DNA of 64,000 bases from Phaeodactylibacter xiamenensis. Its GTDB lineage: Bacteria; Bacteroidota; Bacteroidia; Chitinophagales; Saprospiraceae. Positions 34,059 to 42,866 of this stretch are shown one piece after another. Position numbers and translations under genes: made by a program. Position 1 is the stretch's first letter, and each line of letters opens with the position of its first letter. Below the pieces are notes generated by a model. That model ran no database searches, had not been told where the DNA came from, and was given only the letters and a program-made list of their open reading frames with translations. The DNA lies in assembly GCF_000759025.1 (NCBI RefSeq), contig NZ_JPOS01000083.1, positions 124,001-188,000 of the forward strand. Direction: 5' to 3'.

Positions 34059-35321
34059 TTGCCCTGCCATTTATTACTCGAAATAGCTTCAACCCTAAGT
34101 TATAAAAACGCTGCCATGCATGAATTGACCATAGGCCGGTCTAAAGCCTCCCAAATAGTCTTTAATAATGATAAGAAGCTTATAAGCCGGAATCATGCAG
34201 TACTCCGAATTTACCCCGATGGTTCTTGTACTATCATGGATAAAGGAAGCCGCAATGGAACTGCTGTGAATGGCAGGCTGCTACCGCCAAACCTTGAATT
34301 CCACCTTCAGCAAGGTGATGAGGTAATGCTGGCCCGGAAATTAAAGCTGGAATGGGAGGCTCATGTTCTAGGCCTTTTAAAAAAGGAAGACAGGCAGACT
34401 GCTCAAATGCGAGGGGAGGCTGCCTCCTTAAGAGGCAATCCAACTGGTAGGGGAACTGAAAAAATGAACCGCGAGCCGGCACAGCCTCCTCCCAAACCGC
34501 GCCCTGATACCTCATGGACTGACAAAAAGCAACAGGAAAGCGACGAGCGTAAAAAGCCACCGTTTCCGTCTCCGCCACTTCCCGGTGAGCCAGCGCATAA
34601 ACCAACTGTACTGACTTATACAGTAGTAGGAGACTTCTTTGATAAGGCTATACCTATTCCGGGGATTACCCGCAATACAAGGGCATTTTTTAACCTTCAC
34701 TTCCAGCCTATTACCAAAATACTTCGTTTGATTGAACAGCCCGATGGGGAGGAAGAAGTCAGCCCTTTCGGATTTTTTGGCTATAGCATAGTGATTTACC
34801 TGGGGCTTATCATTTTCGCTTCCAATATTTTTGAAGAAGACAACTATATGCGGCAGGAGTTAGTGGACAGCTTGTACCAAAATGGGGTATATGTTGATTT
34901 CCCGATACTGACTACGCTACTTTTGGTCGTACCGTTTTTTGTTACCATCTGGCTGACCTACCAAATATTCAACCGTTCTGAAAAAAATAAAAGGTCCTTT
35001 ACCAAGTTTTTTAAGCTTGCCTCGCTGACTCAAGGGTTTATAATCATTTACACCGGATTGTGGTTTCTAATGCTAATGGTGTTTATAAAAAAGACGGCTA
35101 ATTCACAAATTGGGTCTGATGGAGCAACAATTGCAGGGATACTGTTCCTGATTTTCTCCTTCTTGCTTCTTTACTTTAGTTTAGTCTTCTTGAGATCCAA
35201 CCGCCGGTTTTGGGGAGTTGGGTGGGGGAAGTACATAGGCTTCATGTTTTTGGTAGCACTTGCTTCTGGGATAATTCGTCAGTTGCTAGTCATGGCTATT
35301 AACAACTCCTTTGTCCATTAG
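34059..35321 (+). CDS. FHA domain - multi-pass membrane protein
   Basis: A 420-residue protein with an N-terminal FHA domain (about 15-105), including TIGRSKAS, LISRNHAV and KGSRNGTAVNG, the intact phosphothreonine-binding set. A Pro/Lys-rich linker (about 110-190) leads to five transmembrane helices (about 236-256, 281-303, 317-345, 354-378, 390-412), an outline like Yip1/DUF-type helical membrane proteins. The start is uncertain: only TTG 34059 is open upstream, and ATG 34116 would trim the first FHA strand. It is divergent from the operon and convergent with the caspase gene, and could recruit phosphorylated partners to the membrane. Confidence 0.85.
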   Translation: MPCHLLLEIASTLSYKNAAMHELTIGRSKASQIVFNNDKKLISRNHAVLRIYPDGSCTIMDKGSRNGTAVNGRLLPPNLEFHLQQGDEVMLARKLKLEWEAHVLGLLKKEDRQTAQMRGEAASLRGNPTGRGTEKMNREPAQPPPKPRPDTSWTDKKQQESDERKKPPFPSPPLPGEPAHKPTVLTYTVVGDFFDKAIPIPGITRNTRAFFNLHFQPITKILRLIEQPDGEEEVSPFGFFGYSIVIYLGLIIFASNIFEEDNYMRQELVDSLYQNGVYVDFPILTTLLLVVPFFVTIWLTYQIFNRSEKNKRSFTKFFKLASLTQGFIIIYTGLWFLMLMVFIKKTANSQIGSDGATIAGILFLIFSFLLLYFSLVFLRSNRRFWGVGWGKYIGFMFLVALASGIIRQLLVMAINNSFVH

Positions 35322-35331
35322 CATGCCTGCT

Positions 35332-37227
35332 TTATTCCGTGCGGGCTAGCCGGAAGCCAATATTCTTTTTTCCTCGTCCAGGATGGTAGTCCTCCCGATA
35401 TATTGAGCGGCAGAAGTCATCGTCGCTATTGAATGCTCCGCCGCGGACCACTCTGTGGGGTCCTTCCTCAGGCCCGGTTGGGTTGATTGCTACTTTATCA
35501 GCAAAATTCTTGTAGTGCCTATATTCCCAGCGATCGTACACCCATTCGTAGCAGTTCCCGCTCATATCATACAGCCCCAGTTCATTAGGCTGCTTTAAGC
35601 CTACAGGCTGTGTTTGTCCACTGGAATTATGCTCGTACCAAGCTAGCTCATTAAGCTGATTCCCTCCTGCGAAAGGGTATCCTTTGCTTTTCAACCCTCC
35701 CCGGGCAGCGTATTCCCACTCAGCTTCCGTGAGCAGCCGATAACCGTTGGCGCTTGTTGACCAAATGACCTCTTTTCTGGAGTTTAAAGTATAAACAGGT
35801 ACAAAACCGCTCTTTTGGCTCAACCAGTTGCAGTAACGAATTGCCTGATACCAGCTTACCTGAATCGCCGGGCGGTTCCCGCGCCCCCATCCTTTATCAT
35901 CCGGTAATGGCTGCTGCTGCTCTTGACAAAAACGGTCATATTCCTCAAAAGTGACCAGAAATGGTGCGCATAAAAAACTGTCTATTTGCACCAGATGCTT
36001 AGGTCGTGACCGCTTAAAATGCGTACCACCGCCCCGCCAATAACTACCGCCTTCTATCTTGATCAACTCTTTAGGCTTTGTGGCGGTAGCTTCGTCTGAT
36101 TCACTTAACTGGGCTTTAAGCATCTCGTTCACCTGCTCTGTATATTTGCCATCCGGAAAATCAGCCCGATACTGATGCAATAGGAAAAATTTCCCGGTCC
36201 GCTGTATCAAAGCCCAGGCTGCATCATCTTCTTTACTGCGCAATCTCTTTAATGCTTCTGAATAAAATCTGCCATTAGGGTAATTGACAAGATATTCATT
36301 ATAAGCATTTATGCTGTTAAGGGCTAAAACCTGTTTCCATTCAATCGCTTCCTCCATTTTATTTATCTGCTCTCTAGCTTCTACAGCAAAAGATGTTTCC
36401 GGGAAAAGAGACAGGTATTTCCGATATGCATCTAATGTATTTTCCGCAATTGTTTGTTGCCAGTAGTCTTTCGGGCTTATCCGTTTCTCAAAAATGAATT
36501 GCCCGCCTTTATCCCCATTTAATCTTTTTGCAATTGGAGTTTGGGTAGTTTGGGAATTCGTGTGATGGAAAATTTTATCAGCGAGCTGCTGAGTATTTAT
36601 TTTAACCACATCAGCATCTAATAATGATGTTTGTAGTCCGCGCGCGAAAGGGCTGTTGGCACCTATTTTGTCGACTACAGGCTCATCGTGTTGACCCGAG
36701 GCAATTACCCAGCGTGAAGGCCTCCTGTCAAGCGACTCAAAAGTATCTTTCCCATGGTCCAAATTCCGAAAAGCAATAGAAGCAGAAAAACAAGCGTCTG
36801 AAATGAGTAGAATATGATGTGCACTGATCTCCTCCAGTAATTCTTTAATCCTGGAATTCGACAAATACATACCCGTAGAGTCTTTTCCTCCATCTACCGG
36901 AATCCAGTAACCTTTTCCATTTCGTTTGCTGGAAACTGTGCCATGCCCCGCAAAATAAATGATCAGATTGTCATCATTCGTCAACTTTTTTGCATAACCC
37001 TCCAGAGCCTTGATGATATTTAGCCTCGTGGCCTCTTCGTCCAGGAGCAAACAAATATTGACCGCATCGAAATAAAAGTTTTCTTCCAGAATGGCTCTGA
37101 AGTCTTTGATGTCTTTAACAGCACAATGAAGGTTTTCACAGTGTATATACTCGTCGATGCCTATTCCGAGAAAATGATTTGTACGTTTATTTATTTCAGG
37201 GTTTAGATCCAGTGCCATAATCGACAT
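35332..37227 (-). CDS. Caspase-like protease - helical repeats - FGE-sulfatase domain fusion
   Basis: A 631-residue fusion. Residues about 15-250 are a caspase-like (peptidase C14) domain with the catalytic pair H95 in YFAGHG and C146 in SDACFS. A middle part (about 250-375) has three helical repeats of the W...YL..YP.G.F..EA type. From about 385 to the end is an FGE-sulfatase (formylglycine-generating) C-type-lectin-like domain, with LIKIEGGSYWRGG, a TEAEWEYAARGG helix, GLYDMSGNCYEWV, RGGAFNSDDDFCRS and a NIGFRLA end. Many prokaryotic caspase relatives are cell-death or defence effectors. The FGE domain may recognise a target. It lies beside, not in, the kinase operon. Confidence 0.9.
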   Translation of the reverse strand: MSIMALDLNPEINKRTNHFLGIGIDEYIHCENLHCAVKDIKDFRAILEENFYFDAVNICLLLDEEATRLNIIKALEGYAKKLTNDDNLIIYFAGHGTVSSKRNGKGYWIPVDGGKDSTGMYLSNSRIKELLEEISAHHILLISDACFSASIAFRNLDHGKDTFESLDRRPSRWVIASGQHDEPVVDKIGANSPFARGLQTSLLDADVVKINTQQLADKIFHHTNSQTTQTPIAKRLNGDKGGQFIFEKRISPKDYWQQTIAENTLDAYRKYLSLFPETSFAVEAREQINKMEEAIEWKQVLALNSINAYNEYLVNYPNGRFYSEALKRLRSKEDDAAWALIQRTGKFFLLHQYRADFPDGKYTEQVNEMLKAQLSESDEATATKPKELIKIEGGSYWRGGGTHFKRSRPKHLVQIDSFLCAPFLVTFEEYDRFCQEQQQPLPDDKGWGRGNRPAIQVSWYQAIRYCNWLSQKSGFVPVYTLNSRKEVIWSTSANGYRLLTEAEWEYAARGGLKSKGYPFAGGNQLNELAWYEHNSSGQTQPVGLKQPNELGLYDMSGNCYEWVYDRWEYRHYKNFADKVAINPTGPEEGPHRVVRGGAFNSDDDFCRSIYREDYHPGRGKKNIGFRLARTE

Positions 37228-37272
37228 GTAACTTTTTTGGAAGACATAATGGATTCAATGCATCTCCTATTG

Positions 37273-37286
37273 ACATTTTTAAATGT
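37273..37286. promoter_or_regulatory. Short palindrome upstream of the caspase gene
   Basis: ACATTT-TT-AAATGT forms a 14-bp dyad about 46 bases upstream of the caspase start codon. It might be an operator, but a dyad of this size is not rare. Confidence 0.25.
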
Positions 37287-37328
37287 TAAAGATACGGAAA
37301 ATAAATATACATTGTCATTTTTCCTTTA

Positions 37329-37640
37329 CAATACTCCGAGGCGGATTAGGCGGCAATTTTGCAGACAGTCCTGAAGCGCTCGCGGATGGAATTAATTTTT
37401 GAAAGCTGTACGCAGATGCCAAACGTGGCAATAAATCTTTGGCATATTAGGTTTTAACGTATGCCATAGAAAACGCTTTGCGTTCCGGCGGCGGTATGCT
37501 GCTTTAGATCCATGGTAGTGTCGGTACAAGCATTGATCTTTGCGGATTTAACCTGCCTCTGTTCGTACAGGTAGTGTACGATGACAACCTTAACGTAGCC
37601 TGTTGTAAAAGTAGCGCACCTTAAAATATGTAGAAAACAA
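37329..37640 (-). mobile_element. Decayed IS4-family remnant
   Basis: From CAATACTCCGAGG (37329-37341), which matches the IS4 terminal repeat CAATAGTCCGTGG, the sequence follows the 3' half of the IS4 element at 41588-42836 with internal deletions. Reading the minus strand, a fragment translates as KVVIVHYLYEQRQVKSAKI, close to the intact element's KVVIVHHLDNQGQVKSAKI. The match jumps near the right end to the region of the element around 42130. The rest of the gap to 37743 shows nothing I can identify except the IS3 left end. Confidence 0.75.
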
Positions 37641-37743
37641 ATTGGTTTACTACACAGCTTTATTGACTCAAAAGTTGAAAATTGAGGATGAGCAGTGACT
37701 GTAATTCTATGCTTACCCCCCAAAAATCGAGCCAGTGGCTTAG

Positions 37744-39383
37744 CCCGGATTATTCACGGCAAGGCATAAAAAAAGGGTATAAGTTCTTATATTAGAGTTG
37801 CTTAGGCTTCAAAAAATATAAAAACTCCATACCCAAAAATGAGTAATAAAAATACGGCTTTTTATCAGAATAAAAAACAATACACCTTCGATTTTTCGGG
37901 CCAGGAAACCAGCTCAGATGGAGGCTTTAGCCTTCTGTACAAACTGGCGAGAAGATCAAAATTGATCAAAGCGTTCAGTGAGCAGGTCCCCGACCGGCGC
38001 GACCCTGAGCTGATCACTTACAGTGTTGAAGAGCTGATAATGCAACGGGTAATGCTGCTGGCTTGCGGTTACGAAGATTGTAATGATGTAGATTACCTCA
38101 AGGAAGACCCCTTGCTGAAAGCTCTAATGGATAACGGCTTGTGTTCTCAACCAACGCTGAGCCGCCTGGAAAACAGCCTGAACATGGGCGCCGTGTACCG
38201 GCTGGCTGAGTGGTGGGTTGACCGGTATGTGGCTAGTTTGCCCACTGATAAAGAGTATGTGATCATTGATGTGGATTGTACCGACGACCCTACCCATGGA
38301 GATCAGCAGGGCAGTTTGTTTCACGGCTACTACTGGCAGTGGATGCTCAATGAGCTGTTTTATATAGATGGGGAAACGGGGCAAATCATCCTGCCGGTAT
38401 TGCGCCCCGGCAACGTACACTCCAATAAATGGAATGACAGGTTTTTGCGGGTAATCGCCAGGAAAATCCGCCAGCGCTTTGGGGATATTCAAATCATCGT
38501 CCGGGCTGATGGCGGCTTTTCCTGCCCTGGTTTTTATGAGGTAGTGGAGGAGCAAGACCTTGATTTTTGCATTGGCCTTACATCTAACCCCCGCCTGAAA
38601 GCGGCGGTCCGGAAATCTTATGACTGGGTCAATAAGCACTATGGGCAAAAGGGGGCCCGGCATCAAAAGTTTGTAGGGCCCTTCAGTTACCAGGCTGATT
38701 CCTGGGATAACCCTCAGCAAGTATATGCCAAAATTGAATCGACGGGCAAAGGCATGAATCTGCGTTTTATCGTTAGCAACTTTGCCGACGACGATGCCGA
38801 AGAGCTATACAAAGATTTTTATGTGCAACGCGGAGAGGCCTCTGAAAACCGGATCAAGGAAGTGAAGAACATGTGTTTTTCAGACCGGCTCAGTTGCCAT
38901 CGTTTCAGTGCCAACTTCTTCCGGCTTATGCTGTCGTGCCTGGCTTATGAGTTGTTGCGCAATTTACGGGGACTGATCCGAAAAACGGCTCATGCCAAAG
39001 CCTGGGCCTGGTCGGTACAGTCTATCCGGCTATATCTGCTAAAAGTAGCTGCCCAGGTTCATGAAACGGTTCGCAGGATACACATTCGTTTTTCGCGAGC
39101 CTTTTCCCAACAGAACCTGTTCCGAGAAGTGATGATGCAGTGTTAGTGGCTCGCCAGCCAGGTGTCAACAAGGAGGGGGTTTTTTCTACAGGGGGCAAGC
39201 CCTGGAGGGAAGGCTATGCCCTTGGCTCATCATTTTCGGCTTTTTTCCGGCAAAATGAGAAAAAATTCTTGGCGAAGGAAAATTTAATTCTATTCCAACC
39301 GGGAGCCAAGGAGTAGTTTTGATAAAATCAGCGCGGCATGGAGTTAAAATTTAATTTCAACTCCATGCCGTGAATAATCCGGG
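37744..39383 (+). mobile_element. Complete IS1380-family insertion sequence
   Basis: The 18-bp inverted ends CCCGGATTATTCACGGCA (37744-37761) and its complement (39366-39383) bound a 1640-bp element with one transposase. It is flanked by a 4-bp target duplication TTAG (37740-37743 and 39384-39387), as expected for the family. It lies just upstream of an IS3 orfA, so it inserted into the left end of that element. Confidence 0.92.
37839..39146 (+). CDS. IS1380-family transposase
   Basis: A 435-residue DDE transposase (DDE_Tnp_1-like). Landmarks are the N-terminal QYTFDFSGQETSSDGG, the SQPTLSRLEN helix, the first acidic site in VIIDVDCTDDPTHG, a second in IIVRADGGFSCPGFYE and the C-terminal glutamate in GEASENRIKEVKN. 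It appears intact from start to stop between the inverted repeats. It is the only apparently functional insertion-sequence copy in the cluster and may still be active. Confidence 0.93.
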   Translation: MSNKNTAFYQNKKQYTFDFSGQETSSDGGFSLLYKLARRSKLIKAFSEQVPDRRDPELITYSVEELIMQRVMLLACGYEDCNDVDYLKEDPLLKALMDNGLCSQPTLSRLENSLNMGAVYRLAEWWVDRYVASLPTDKEYVIIDVDCTDDPTHGDQQGSLFHGYYWQWMLNELFYIDGETGQIILPVLRPGNVHSNKWNDRFLRVIARKIRQRFGDIQIIVRADGGFSCPGFYEVVEEQDLDFCIGLTSNPRLKAAVRKSYDWVNKHYGQKGARHQKFVGPFSYQADSWDNPQQVYAKIESTGKGMNLRFIVSNFADDDAEELYKDFYVQRGEASENRIKEVKNMCFSDRLSCHRFSANFFRLMLSCLAYELLRNLRGLIRKTAHAKAWAWSVQSIRLYLLKVAAQVHETVRRIHIRFSRAFSQQNLFREVMMQC

Positions 39384-39417
39384 TTAGTTGGTAAAAACCG
39401 TAAATTAGCCACTGATT

Positions 39418-39699
39418 ATGAAAAAGAAACGTAGAATATTTAGCGCAGAATTCAAACTAAGAGTCATCTTATCGGCTCTTAAGGAATGGCAGACAATATC
39501 AGAATTATCTCAGGAATATGATCTTCACCCGAATCAGATTTCTAGATGGAAGACAGGCTTTTTAGATAACGCCGCCCATTACATGCAGTCTGCTAACAAG
39601 CAGGGCAAAACGGAAGACAGTGTTGATACCGACCGGCTTTTTGCTAAGATAGGGCAGTTACAAGTAGAGCTGGATTTTCTTAAAAAAAAGCTCTCATGA
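39418..39699 (+). CDS. IS3-family transposase OrfA
   Basis: A 93-residue helix-turn-helix protein (KKRRIFSAEFKLRVILSAL, SELSQEYDLHPNQISRWK) that provides DNA recognition for IS3 elements, normally with OrfB by frameshifting. It ends in a leucine-rich helix (KIGQLQVELDFLKKKLS). The stop overlaps the ATG of orfB at 39696 in the usual ATGA arrangement. It appears intact but its partner is broken. Confidence 0.88.
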   Translation: MKKKRRIFSAEFKLRVILSALKEWQTISELSQEYDLHPNQISRWKTGFLDNAAHYMQSANKQGKTEDSVDTDRLFAKIGQLQVELDFLKKKLS

Positions 39700-39897
39700 T
39701 GCCCAGGGGCAGACGGCAGGAGCTACTGGATAGAGACCACGCTCTTAGCCTGCGTAAAACAGTCGGCGCTACTCCAGGTCAGCCGCAACAAAAAAGTATT
39801 ATGAGCCTAAAGAGGAAGATGCCTTTAACCTCTATTTGATGAAGCTCATAGACCAGCAATATCAGCGCACACCATTCTATGGCGTACCCAGGATGAC
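39696..39897 (+). pseudogene. IS3 orfB, frameshifted and truncated
   Basis: The frame starts ATGATGCCCAGG (MMPRGRRQELLDRD). The OrfB sequence then continues in other frames: SALLQVSRNKK, and after a second shift YYEPKEEDAFNLYLMK and QRTPFYGVPRMT, a family-typical segment. It ends at about 39897, so the DDE catalytic domain is missing. It is inactive. Confidence 0.8.
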
Positions 39898-39923
39898 GGA
39901 GGGCGCAGTTGTAATTTGTCCCC

Positions 39924-41270
39924 CTACCGAGCCAAGTTTTGAATGACAATATCCCACCTTTTGGAGAGCACTGCAGCCCTGAGGAAGTAAAGTTTTTCGA
40001 CTGTCTGGGCATCCCAGAATGCCGAAGTATTTTTGAATCGCAGGTTAATAATACGCCGGACACCGGACTCTACTATCCCACTTCCGCACATCAGGTTATG
40101 TTCCTTACAGTCAGCATATTGCATTCTGTTTTCGTGCTTTTCCAAATATGCCATATACCGGTCGGCCAGCTCATTTGAATACTTGAATATTTTCCGGCAA
40201 TATTGCGCAATCTTTCCCGCCTGCCCATCCCAAAACCAATTCAAAAACCTTTTTAGCAGGCTTGTTTTTTCTTTTTCGCTTACCCTGCTATTCATCATTT
40301 CTACGATTTTGTGGACATATTCGGTACCATGATAGGCATCCAGGGTTTCAATAATTTTATCCTCGCTGACCCCCAAGCTCTTTAACAAGGCTGGCACGTT
40401 GTTCCATATCCAAGGTGCTCCGTCGCCCAATAGCTGGACGGATTTGGCTTCCTTTATTGCCAGCCTTGACAAATAGCTCCCTAGCAAACTGAATAAGTGC
40501 CTTTGGTCGAAACGGCAGCCGTATATGGGCAGCGTCCTGCGGTCCAGCCTACCTTCTTCGTCCAGGGTATCAATGACAAACAGTTTCGGCTCGCGCCAAG
40601 CGGTGTCGTACTGCCCATAGCCTTCTTCCGTATACTTACCGTTGTATTCACGGGTTCTCGTGCGGCCGCCGTCAAGCGCTATGACCACCCGCTTTCCCGC
40701 TAAGGATTCGTCACTTTGAATGGACAATTCCGCTTCGCCTGCTGCATGGCAGGCTTGAGCCAAGCGGTTGCTGATTTCTCTTACGGAGCTAAGCCCAAGC
40801 TGTACACCAAACTTCGTAAGTAACTCATGGCCAGTGTCGTAAGAAGGGCATAGTGCAGCGCAGAATCCTACCTTGTCATACAGCGCAGGGCTGGCACTGC
40901 CGATTAAATTCCAGTGCCCCGAGAGCAAATGGCGCTTTTGATTATAACCTGGTGCAGGTACTTTGACATATGGGCTGCACACTTCAGCATGACTCCCGGT
41001 CGACAGCCGCACCTGCATTAGGCGTTTCGTGATTTTACGGCAGCCAGCTGCTTTGGCAACAGATGCCAGTCCTTCGTATACTTGCTCTGCCGCCGCCGGC
41101 AAAACCACTTCGCAGACTTGGTCGTGGAGTGCGCTAAGCTGGGCCGACAGCTCCGACTCAAAACCATGAAGGTCGCCGTCACACAGCTGCTTTTGCCAAT
41201 TTTCTATCCGGCTGATTACGGTTTGCTCAAAGAACTTCTGTATTTTTGATCCAGTAGTGAGGTCTGTCAT
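39924..41270 (-). CDS. DDE transposase, ISKra4-like
   Basis: A 448-residue transposase with an apparently intact frame. Probable catalytic residues are in VVIALDGGR, in LLGDGAPWIW and the glutamate in GSGIVESGVR, which is followed by an aromatic/basic end (FWDAQTVEKLYFLRAAVLSKRW). This GSGxVES end resembles ISKra4 and the related UPF0236/ISLre2 groups; I favour ISKra4. I could not find convincing terminal inverted repeats, so the element limits (about 39898-41335) are not certain. It is directly next to the broken IS3 orfB. Confidence 0.75.
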   Translation of the reverse strand: MTDLTTGSKIQKFFEQTVISRIENWQKQLCDGDLHGFESELSAQLSALHDQVCEVVLPAAAEQVYEGLASVAKAAGCRKITKRLMQVRLSTGSHAEVCSPYVKVPAPGYNQKRHLLSGHWNLIGSASPALYDKVGFCAALCPSYDTGHELLTKFGVQLGLSSVREISNRLAQACHAAGEAELSIQSDESLAGKRVVIALDGGRTRTREYNGKYTEEGYGQYDTAWREPKLFVIDTLDEEGRLDRRTLPIYGCRFDQRHLFSLLGSYLSRLAIKEAKSVQLLGDGAPWIWNNVPALLKSLGVSEDKIIETLDAYHGTEYVHKIVEMMNSRVSEKEKTSLLKRFLNWFWDGQAGKIAQYCRKIFKYSNELADRYMAYLEKHENRMQYADCKEHNLMCGSGIVESGVRRIINLRFKNTSAFWDAQTVEKLYFLRAAVLSKRWDIVIQNLAR

Positions 41271-41338
41271 TTTTTTTGATTAAGCACCTTAAAGATGCCA
41301 AATCCTCACTACTTTTTATACCCCTACTCACGGGGGAT

Positions 41339-41583
41339 AGGGCAAACGCACCAAACGTAGTTTCCACTAAAATGGGCGATACAAGCCTTTAGAAGGGAAG
41401 ATTTAGCTTGTTCCTCGCCTCAAGCCGGCTGGGCTCTTCTTTTTTTCATCGCCAAAAAAGGAAGCAAAAACGCTAGAAATTGCAAACTCGTCCCTCGAAC
41501 ATGCAATTTCGGCAGCCGCCACCCAATTTAACGTGTTCCGCTACGTGTTCCGTGGCATGTTCTCATTTTAATGCGTTTGCCCT
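41339..41583. repeat. 245-bp element with 12-bp inverted ends
   Basis: AGGGCAAACGCA (41339-41350) returns inverted as TGCGTTTGCCCT (41572-41583). The inside has no open gene and includes CGTGTTCCG-type direct repeats. It may be a small non-autonomous element or the end region of the ISKra4-like unit. The IS4 target duplication begins exactly at its right end. Confidence 0.5.
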
Positions 41584-41587
41584 GGTT

Positions 41588-42836
41588 CAATAGTCCGTGG
41601 CAAATCAGGCGGCAATTTTGCCTATAGCCCTGAAGCGCTCGCGGATGGAATTAATTTTTGAAAGCTGTGCGCCGATGCCGAACGTGGCAATAAATCGGTC
41701 CAGCAATAAATCGTTGGCATACTGGGTTTTAACGTCTGCCATAGAAAACGCTTTGCGTTCCTGCGGCGGGGTGCTGAGGCAGTATGCTGCTTTAGCAAGC
41801 GATACGGCTGTGAGGGCCGTGTTGAGATGGAAGTACAGCTTTTGCGGACTGCGTGCCTGGCAGTGGGCCAGCCCTGCATGTTGCTTGCCATCTCTGTACA
41901 GGAACTCAATCTGAAAGCGGCACTGATAAGCGTGCAGTACCTCTGCGGCATCCATGCCCATATCGGTGCAGGCATAAATCTTCGCGGATTTTACTTGCCC
42001 CTGATTGTCCAAGTGATGTACGATGACAACTTTAGCATGGCGTGAAATGGTCTTCGCGCAGGGCGTAAGGATTGATCCGCCCGTCATATGTTTTAGGGCG
42101 CCCCCTTCTTCTTTTCAGCCTTGGCCCATTATAAAGGTAGCGCAGCCTTGCATCCTTTCGCAGGCGGGTGATCAGATGGAACCCTTCGCCAAGCAGCGTA
42201 TTCACGAAAGGCTCCCTGGCGAAATAGGCATCCGCAGCGACATACCTGGAGAGCCTCAGCAGGGCTTCTTTGCGCTCACAAAGGATACGGGCATAGAAAG
42301 CAAGCTGCGATTCCCCCTCTTTCAGGCCTACTGTCTGGACGGCTTCGAGATGGAGGGCTGCTTTGTCCGCCAGGTCCACAGCAGCTATACCCGAAAACTC
42401 CAGGCCGCGCAGCTCGCGGCCAGCGCAGCCAGAGCAGAAGTAGCCTATGCCCGCTGCATGCTTGCCGCTCTTTGGTACAAAGCAAGGGTCAAAAGCAATA
42501 GCCAAGTGCTGCCCAAGCTGCTGCGAAGCCAGCTCAGCATTGAACTCCAGCCAACCGAAGGGGCGGGCGAAGTTCTGACGGTAGGTATCTTCCCCGTATT
42601 CGCCCCAGCGCGAAAGGTTGGTGAAGTTGTACCGGCCTCGCACGGCTAGCCATAATGGAAACAAGTGCAGCATAAATCGGTATTGCCAACGGTTATTTGT
42701 AGAAATTTTTCGTAATATTTGTTCTGTGAGTGCTTTGACGCTCATAGGGGCAAAGTTGGTTTGAGTGTGTAGGAACTCCCAAATTACAACTTTCCCCTTT
42801 TTTATGGCTATGCGTCATTTTCCCCACGGACTATTG
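41588..42836 (-). mobile_element. IS4-family insertion sequence
   Basis: Inverted ends CAATAGTCCGTGG (41588-41600) and CCACGGACTATTG (42824-42836) bound a 1249-bp element. The flanks carry a 6-bp direct repeat CTGGTT (41582-41587 and 42837-42842), consistent with a target duplication. The single transposase gene fills the element but has a frameshift. Confidence 0.85.
41605..42745 (-). pseudogene. IS4-family transposase with a frameshift
   Basis: Two overlapping frames together make one transposase. The first (from 42745) covers the N-terminus to NPYALREDHF; the second begins near KVVIVHHLDNQGQVKSAK and runs to the end at 41605. A single extra base near 42042-42046 explains the switch. The C-terminal half holds the IS4 signature Y-(2)-R-(3)-E-(6)-K in AYQCRFQIEFLYRDGK. 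Programmed frameshifting cannot be excluded, but no slippery sequence is obvious, so a mutation is more likely. Confidence 0.8.
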
Positions 42837-42866
42837 CTGGTTGTAAATCTTTTAGTTATCGATTAA

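Larger units (their letters stand above)
39384..39897 (+). mobile_element. Truncated IS3-family element (right part missing)
   Basis: An IS3-type orfA and the first part of orfB remain; orfB matches the family up to about 39897 and then stops abruptly. The left end of the element is on the other side of the IS1380 insertion (about 37690-37743), where a TGACTGTAATTC sequence may be the terminal repeat. The truncation point adjoins the ISKra4-like region. Confidence 0.7.

Noticed and set aside
35332-35500. Possible DGR variable region in the FGE domain of the caspase protein
   Set aside because: The end NIGFRLA is of the kind used by diversity-generating retroelements, but no reverse transcriptase or template repeat is in the window, and the codons at the would-be variable sites do not show the AAY-rich pattern expected.
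39907-42791. AGTTGTAATTTG / CAAATTACAACT as the ends of one large composite element
   Set aside because: A 12-base inverted match is expected about once by chance in a region of this size, and one copy lies inside the IS4 element.
37329-42836. Composite transposon bounded by the two IS4 copies
   Set aside because: The left copy is a decayed fragment and there is no cargo gene between them, only other insertion sequences.
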